From the NCBI GenBank assembly GCA_905250115.1, contig CAJNOI010000324.1:1-64000 (forward strand): 64,000 bases of DNA. The letters run 5' to 3'. The stretch's first letter is position 1. The number at the start of each line of letters is the position of its first letter. Of the stretch, positions 58,401 through 64,000 are shown piece after piece. Both the position numbers and the translations under genes were made by a program. The notes below the pieces were generated by a model, which was not told the origin of the DNA, ran no database searches, and saw only the letters and a list, made by a program, of their open reading frames with translations. The stretch is from Adineta steineri (taxonomy: Eukaryota; Rotifera; Eurotatoria; Adinetida; Adinetidae).

Positions 58401-59641
58401 TGTTAATACGAGCACGATATTATTTAAACGTATTCAAGATCTATTAGAACTCCTTTTTTTTAATTTTAGTAAACAAACCTTATCAACAATAAGCGGACAT
58501 TGAAGACCACATTTGCATGATGTTGATGATTCAAGATAACGACGTACAGCATCCAATGAATCAAGTATTACATTAGTTGGACTAAAAATTCAAAAATAAA
58601 AATAAAATTCTCTTCTCTAAAGGCTATTCGTGACAGTAGAAAACTATCTGTTCTAAATAGGTTAAGTCATCCAGAAGAAAAATGTTCTTACCTAAGATAA
58701 ACAACAAGATCTGTAGCTAATATTCTTCTTTGCCAACCATATGGTACTGCTATATATTCTGATGATGTTTGTATATTATCCATATGATTATTTGGTGAAG
58801 TTTTTGTTGATTTTTTATTTCGTAAAAAATTTGGTGATGGCGGTTGTGTTGGTTCATCTTTAACAATAATTCTTGTTAATGCTTTAGCTTCTTTTTTAAT
58901 TCGTAATTTTTTATTTAATATTGTTTGTTGTTCATTTGATGATGAAAAATTAAATGAATCTATATGTATATTATAATTTGTTGTTGTTGTCTGTTGTTCA
59001 TTATTACTATCAACTTCTTTAATATTTTTTAATATTTGTGTAACTATTTCAGTTGTTTGTTTTTCATCTAATGGATTACATTTTTTTTGTATATGATCAT
59101 TATTATTATTATTATTATTATTTAAAATTGTTTGTGTTGGTTGTTGAACATTTGTTGTATGAATATTAACATTATAATTATTAACACTTATATTATTAGC
59201 TGTAATATTTGTTAAATTAGTTGTGTTATGCATTGAATTTGTTGATTCAATAATTGTTTTTGGTTTTATTGTTGAAAATGGTGATGGTAAACGTGTGACA
59301 TTTATTAATGGAGGTTGTTTTATTGGTGTATCATGACTAGATATTGTCGTATTTGGAGGAGATTGTTGAATATTAATATTATTTGTTTCATCTATCTGAC
59401 TAACAAGTGACGATTGTGAATGAACAAATCGTACAAGATGTGTTGGTGAAGCACTACTACTGCTATTTAATTGACTAGATGATGAAGATGAAGGTAATAC
59501 TTCATTACAACATGATTCAACTAATTCATCAATTGTTACATTGGCAACAATTGATGATGGATCTTCATCTTTTGTTGTTAAATTTGAATTATCTATTAGT
59601 TGATTTGTATATGTTGAATGATAAGTTTCAGTTGTTGTCAT
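55442..59641 (-). CDS. MBD5/MBD6-like chromatin protein with AT-hook
   Basis: Exons 58692-59641, 58479-58581, 58071-58221, 57886-58011, 57261-57823, 56340-57102, 55442-56136; 1,116 residues, all phases consistent. The methyl-CpG-binding-type domain (about 297-400) spans three exons and has VPYGWQRRI, LSPTNVILDSLDAVRRYL, CKCGLQCPL and KVFNFD, the last two typical of MBD5/6 rather than MBD1-4. A basic KRRKR (403-407) follows, then an AT-hook (KRPRGRPRK, about 464-472). The rest is Ser/Thr/Asn/Gln-rich with poly-Asn runs from (ATT)n microsatellites, and an acidic DDFDTAASFDDVNFGDFEPY segment near the C-terminus that looks like an activation domain. Vertebrate MBD5/6 bind heterochromatin and the PR-DUB complex but not methylated CpG; whether this holds here is unknown. 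Confidence 0.88.
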
Positions 59642-60077
59642 TATAAAAAGAATATATATAGTTCGAGATACGAACTATGTAAGAATTTAATAATCATATA
59701 CAAATAAATTCAATAAAACAAATTAATAAAACAAACATCTGAAAAAAAATGAAATCTTTCTTTTTGAATATTATTGTTATTGTTGTTGTTTGTTATTATT
59801 GTTGATTTAATAGCCATAATGAAATGACAAAGAACGCTTTATTGAATTTTGATTGACGAATTTTATTTTTGTATTTTTAGAATAAATCTAATGAAAAAAA
59901 TAATCTATTTTAGTTTAATAAAAAAGAAAAAAACTCTTTCAAACTATTTTTATTATGAAAATTAAAGCGACATCTATGAATAGAAGAAAGGTAGTTTCTA
60001 AGTAACAAACATGTAGGATGGTTAGTCGTGTTTGGTTTATTCATTTTTGATATTATTCAAGTGCCTTACTGATTGCA
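59642..60077. promoter_or_regulatory. Divergent promoter region (MBD5/6-like and AK9-like genes)
   Basis: 436 bp separate two head-to-head start codons (59641 minus, 60078 plus). AT-rich, with a (TTGTTA)n-like stretch near 59776-59800. No TATA box or motif can be assigned. Shared regulation is inferred from layout only. Confidence 0.5.
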
Positions 60078-63000
60078 ATGACCGATCATCAAGAATCGGC
60101 TATTAGTGATCCTCGTGCTACGCTAGAGAATTTTTCTTCTCGTCAAGAATCATCTTTTCAATATGGTGATCCATCAAAACATCAGACAAAGGTTATTATC
60201 ATATAGAAATAACAATGATAAACAGAAGACATATCTATTTCTATTTTTAGCAGACAACCAATTCAAAAGATGAAAATTTAGAAAAAGATGAACAAACTAT
60301 AAGCTATCAAATTGATCCTTATGACACAGAAGAAGTAAGAGTTGATACTTATCCAATTAAAATAAGAATGACAATGTACTTAGCAACAGATGTTTACTAA
60401 CTGAGCGGAAGTATAAATTATAGATGTTGGCTCGAGATTCTTCGAATTATTGTCTTTCGTGTAGATCGTTATTTCTTTACCATACTGCAATGATAGCAAC
60501 ATGTAATTAACTGATTACATTGTATTCTTATTCTAATCGAAATATAATCGCTCTACCTAGCATAGTTTTGTAAAATATTAACAGATAATGCAAATTATTT
60601 CCTAACTGCAACTACAGTTAGAATAGTACAAATTTATCTATCATATTATTTCTTTTTCAGGCAGATAAAAAGTTCCTGGAATCAAAACCAACATGTTTTC
60701 TTGTTCTTGGTAAACCCGGTGTTGGTAAAACAACTTTAGCAAGAAAATTAGCTGATGATTGGCATGCCGAACTTATTAACAGTAAATTATATACTTTTCA
60801 TTATGAAAAAAAAATATTCTTTTATTTTTAGTTGCTGATCTTATTACATCGAATATAAAACAAAAAACTGAACTTGGTGTACATGCACGTGATTTACTTA
60901 TTCGCGGTGAAGCAGTACCTGATCAAATGATTTCACGAATGTTAGATATTAAAATGCGTTCACCTGAAGTTGCACATCATGGTTTGTAGAAAAATATATG
61001 AATCTCTTTGTTTTTCATATTTGATTTTGTAAAGGTTATATTTTGGATGGATTTCCAGTAATGAATGAAAATATAATGAAATTACGTGATCAAATGGAAT
61101 CTATGAAGAATTGGCCATTACCACCGGATTATGTTATTAATATTCGTATACCTGATAGTGACTTAATAAATAGACGTGAAGGTGAAAAAATTGATCCTCT
61201 GACTGGTGCATTGTATATTAAAGAACAATATGCACCTACACCTGTTGAAAAGCCAGTAAGTTTTATTTGAATTTATTATTGATTTATAAATAAAGTTTCT
61301 TAAAAAAAAGAAAGAGAAAAAGAAAAAAGAACATTTAAAAGTAAGACATTGATTATAAATTTTGTTGTTCAGTTGTACAGTTTTGTTATATATATCATAA
61401 TGAAACAATAAATTTCTTGCTTTTGTTTTTCTTAGGCTGATAAACCATCAGACGATGATGATGAAGAAGAAGATAGTGATGGTGATGACGATGATGATGA
61501 AGAAACGGAAGAAGAAGAACAACCAGTTGTATGTATCAGAAAGAAAGATATGCAGGATTAAATTTGTCGTGTATATCTCTAAATTAAATATGTAAAATAA
61601 TATTATTCACTTTTTAGGACGAATTTTTTGAACCAACACCCGCAGAAATTGTCGAACGATTAGTAACTCGTCCAGAAGATATGATGCCAGATGTTACGGA
61701 GAGTATTAAATTATTTAAAGATCAATTATTACGAATGTTTGAAGAATATATGGCTAGTTTACCACATTCTTATTTAATTGAACTCGATGGAAATATGTCA
61801 CCAACAATTTCATTTCAACAATTACTTGAACGTCTTAGTGCTTATCCTATAAGACGAGCAGCTCTTGTTCAACGATTTTTTCCACCAGAAGAAACAGAAG
61901 AAGGAATGAATAATGAAGGAGATGATATGGGTATAAATTTAAACGTTTGAAAGGTTGAAAATCTTTGATTAATTGAATATTTCTTTGTAGAAGAAGGCGG
62001 CGAAGAAGAAGAAGAAGGAGGAGGAGGTGACAAAGATAATCATGCTGAAGAAGCTCCACCTCCTGATGATATGGATACAGAGGAATTAATGCTCCTATTA
62101 GCTGGAACTAATCCTCTATCTAACAGATATAAATGGCAACGTAGTCGATGGTTACGTGTTGATCCAGTAGCTCTTAAACAAGGAAATCGTGTACCTGGTA
62201 GACAAGATCTAGCTGTACAGTATGTTAATCTAGTTTTTGTGTAAATCTATAAAATAGTTCATTTTTTTTTTCTTTTAGTTTTATGGATAAAATATTCTGT
62301 CTTTCAAATAAAGAATCTTTGAAAGAATTTCAAAAGAATCCTCGACGATTTATTAATGAAGCCCGACAACCATGTAAACTTTTTCTTTATGGTCCTCGAG
62401 TTTCTGGTGTTGAACAATTAGCAAAGGATCTTGCCAAGAAATATAATGCAACTGTAAGATAAAAACTAAAAATAAAATAATATTTATTTACTTATTTCAT
62501 AAAAAAAACAAAGGTTATTGATATGGTTGCATATTGTCAACCAAAAGTCGATGAACTTCGTCAACAATATATTGACAAAATTCGTGAAGAAGTTCAACAA
62601 GCTACAATTGAAAGATTAAAACAAGAAGCCGAAATTGAAGCTGCAGGTTTGTATCTATCTATATATATATAAATAGTAGTCTTTATTAATTTTCTTTTGT
62701 AGAAAGATTAGCTCGAGAACCAACACCACCAGAAGAGCCCGAGCCAGAGCCAGAGCCAGAGCCAGAACCGGAAGTAGATGTCAATGAGGATGGTGAACCA
62801 GCAAATATAGAAGATGGCGAGACAATAACTGATCCAAATGATCTTGAACAAACAGAAAAACCTGCAAATCCTGATGGAGAAAAAGAACAACAGGAACAGC
62901 AGCAACAGGAGGAGCAGGAGCAACCTTCAGAAGCACCTGCTGGATCATCACCAGCACCAGTTACTCCTACACCTTCATTGCCAGCACAAGATGAAGCACC

Positions 63001-64000
63001 ACAAGAAGAACTTCGTGGTTTAGGCCCTGAAGATGAACAAACACAAGTTGAAGCAATAACAGCTGATCATCCTGAAGTTAAAAAAGCTGTTGAACAAGCA
63101 ATTGAAGAAGCTCGTAATGCTTCTATTAATGTTCCTGCAGATGTTTTTGCTGAATTAATGTCACAAGCTATTCAAAAAACTGAACAAGAACAACGAGAAA
63201 AAAATCCTAATGGACCTTTGTATATATACTCATTCTATTTCATATATTCATTTTTTAAGATTTCTTCTATTTTCTTAGAAATGGCAATTGGATATGTGTT
63301 AATTCTCCATATGATAAAGAAACATTTGCACTTTTAAGTGAAAAACATATTCAACCAGATGATGTTCTTGTTTTACAAGATACTAATGGACAATTAGAAG
63401 CATTGCAAAGGCGTTGGTATAAAGCAAATCGAGCTGAAATTGATAAAGAAATCCATGAACGTGAAGAACGTGAAGCTATTGAAAGACGTATTCAAGAAGA
63501 AGAACGAAAGTAAATTAAAATTATAAATAGAGAAAAAACAAATTTATTCGTTGTTTTTATAATCATATAGACGACAATTAGAAGAAGCGAAACTACTTGC
63601 TGAACAAGAACGACAAGAACGTTTAGCTGAAAGACAAAGAAGAATTGATGCTGGTGAATCGGTTGAAGATGATGAAGATGAAGAAGATGATGGAACAGAT
63701 GAAAAAGGTCTAATAATATATAAGAAATCGAAATTTTTCTTATCATAATTTCATCTTTTCTTTATGTATAGAAATGGAACAAGCTATACTTGATGATCGA
63801 AATTATGAACCAAAAAAAGAAGATTTAATTGATAAAATTCCAGAAACAATACTAGAAGGTAATTAAGAATATCTGTACAGATATCAAGTCATAACACAAA
63901 CTCATTAGCAATGATATTCTTGTTTCTTATGAATTCTTATTGATATTTAAACAAAATGTTTACATTTATTTTTCAGAGGATGAATCACCGAGTAAAGAAG
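60078..64000 (+). CDS. AK9: Adenylate kinase 9-like protein, 5' part, runs off the right edge
   Basis: Fifteen exons traced from ATG 60078: 60078-60191, 60251-60334, 60661-60781, 60832-60981, 61035-61255, 61436-61528, 61618-61930, 61991-62219, 62279-62453, 62514-62646, 62703-63219, 63279-63509, 63571-63707, 63772-63858 and 63977 onward. The first kinase-type P-loop is GKPGVGKTT in exon 3, with YILDGFP in exon 5. Asp/Glu-rich linkers follow, then RYKWQRSRW and FMDKIFCLSN, typical of AK9. A second nucleotide-kinase domain begins with LFLYGPRVSGVEQ, in which the P-loop Lys and Thr are lost. Later come a (PE)n run and ITADHPEVKKAVEQAIEEA. AK9 is a multi-domain nucleoside mono/diphosphate kinase linked to cilia in animals. 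The 3' part is outside the window. Confidence 0.9.
62733..62772 (+). repeat. GAGCCA hexamer microsatellite coding (Pro-Glu)n
   Basis: GAGCCAGAGCCAGAGCCA-type hexamer repeats inside exon 11 of the AK9-like gene give a Pro-Glu stretch. Repeat number could vary between alleles. Confidence 0.8.

Noticed and set aside
1-64000. tRNA, rRNA or snRNA genes
   Set aside because: I scanned for B-box-like GGTTCGAATCC and conserved rRNA stretches and found none that fold convincingly; small RNAs could be missed by eye.

Overview
This is nuclear DNA of a small-genome, AT-rich animal, most likely a bdelloid rotifer (Adineta/Rotaria-like). The evidence is GT-AG introns mostly 45-70 nt long, clear metazoan orthologs (FIG4, HMG-CoA lyase, NSMCE1, archaemetzincin, MBD5/6-like, AK9-like), bdelloid-style expanded families (NHL propellers, LamG proteins, two-TM Cys-rich proteins) and a full-length giant DUF6606/DUF3638/DUF3645 protein of a kind I associate with fungi and protists. 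Species assignment is inference; I could not search any database.

The window has two halves. Positions 1 to about 41.7 kb look like an accessory region: low gene density, long AT-rich spacers, decayed gene relics, and at least twelve complete copies plus one edge copy of a short hairpin repeat whose arms are CTTGAGGGTGTGGGTGTG-like, that is TGTGGG telomere-like units in inverted orientation. In order it holds a relic of a two-TM Cys-rich gene (1-680), two further inverted repeats (2731-2912, 3145-3314), the intronless 3,126-residue giant gene (3945-13325), a LamG gene with one in-frame TAG (14114-16013, minus), a 5'-truncated nucleoside-transporter-like gene (17152-18063), an intronless UDP-glycosyltransferase (18810-20456), an SGNH-hydrolase relic and a glycoprotein-like relic (22.5-24.9 kb), a three-module two-TM gene (27576-32902), an aldolase-like relic that ends at a hairpin (33231-33480), and a membrane-anchored NHL-repeat gene (35674-37478, minus).

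From 41.8 kb to the end is a compact core block without any hairpin copy. Seven genes lie on the minus strand (ARM-like protein, HMG-CoA lyase, FIG4, archaemetzincin, NSMCE1, a SOCS-box protein and an MBD5/6-like AT-hook protein). A 436-bp divergent promoter then separates the last of these from a plus-strand AK9-like gene that runs off the right edge. I rebuilt the exon chains of these genes by hand; reading phase is consistent through every junction.

The most interesting item is 27576-32902. Three tandem copies of a [cytosolic stub - TM - Cys-rich ectodomain - TM] module look like separate genes, but phase-1 splice sites at both junctions join them in frame into one 1,324-residue protein with six predicted TM segments. 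If real, it is a naturally linked array of three two-TM subunits. Function is unknown. The second is the telomere-like hairpin family and the way several of its copies lie at the broken ends of decayed genes.
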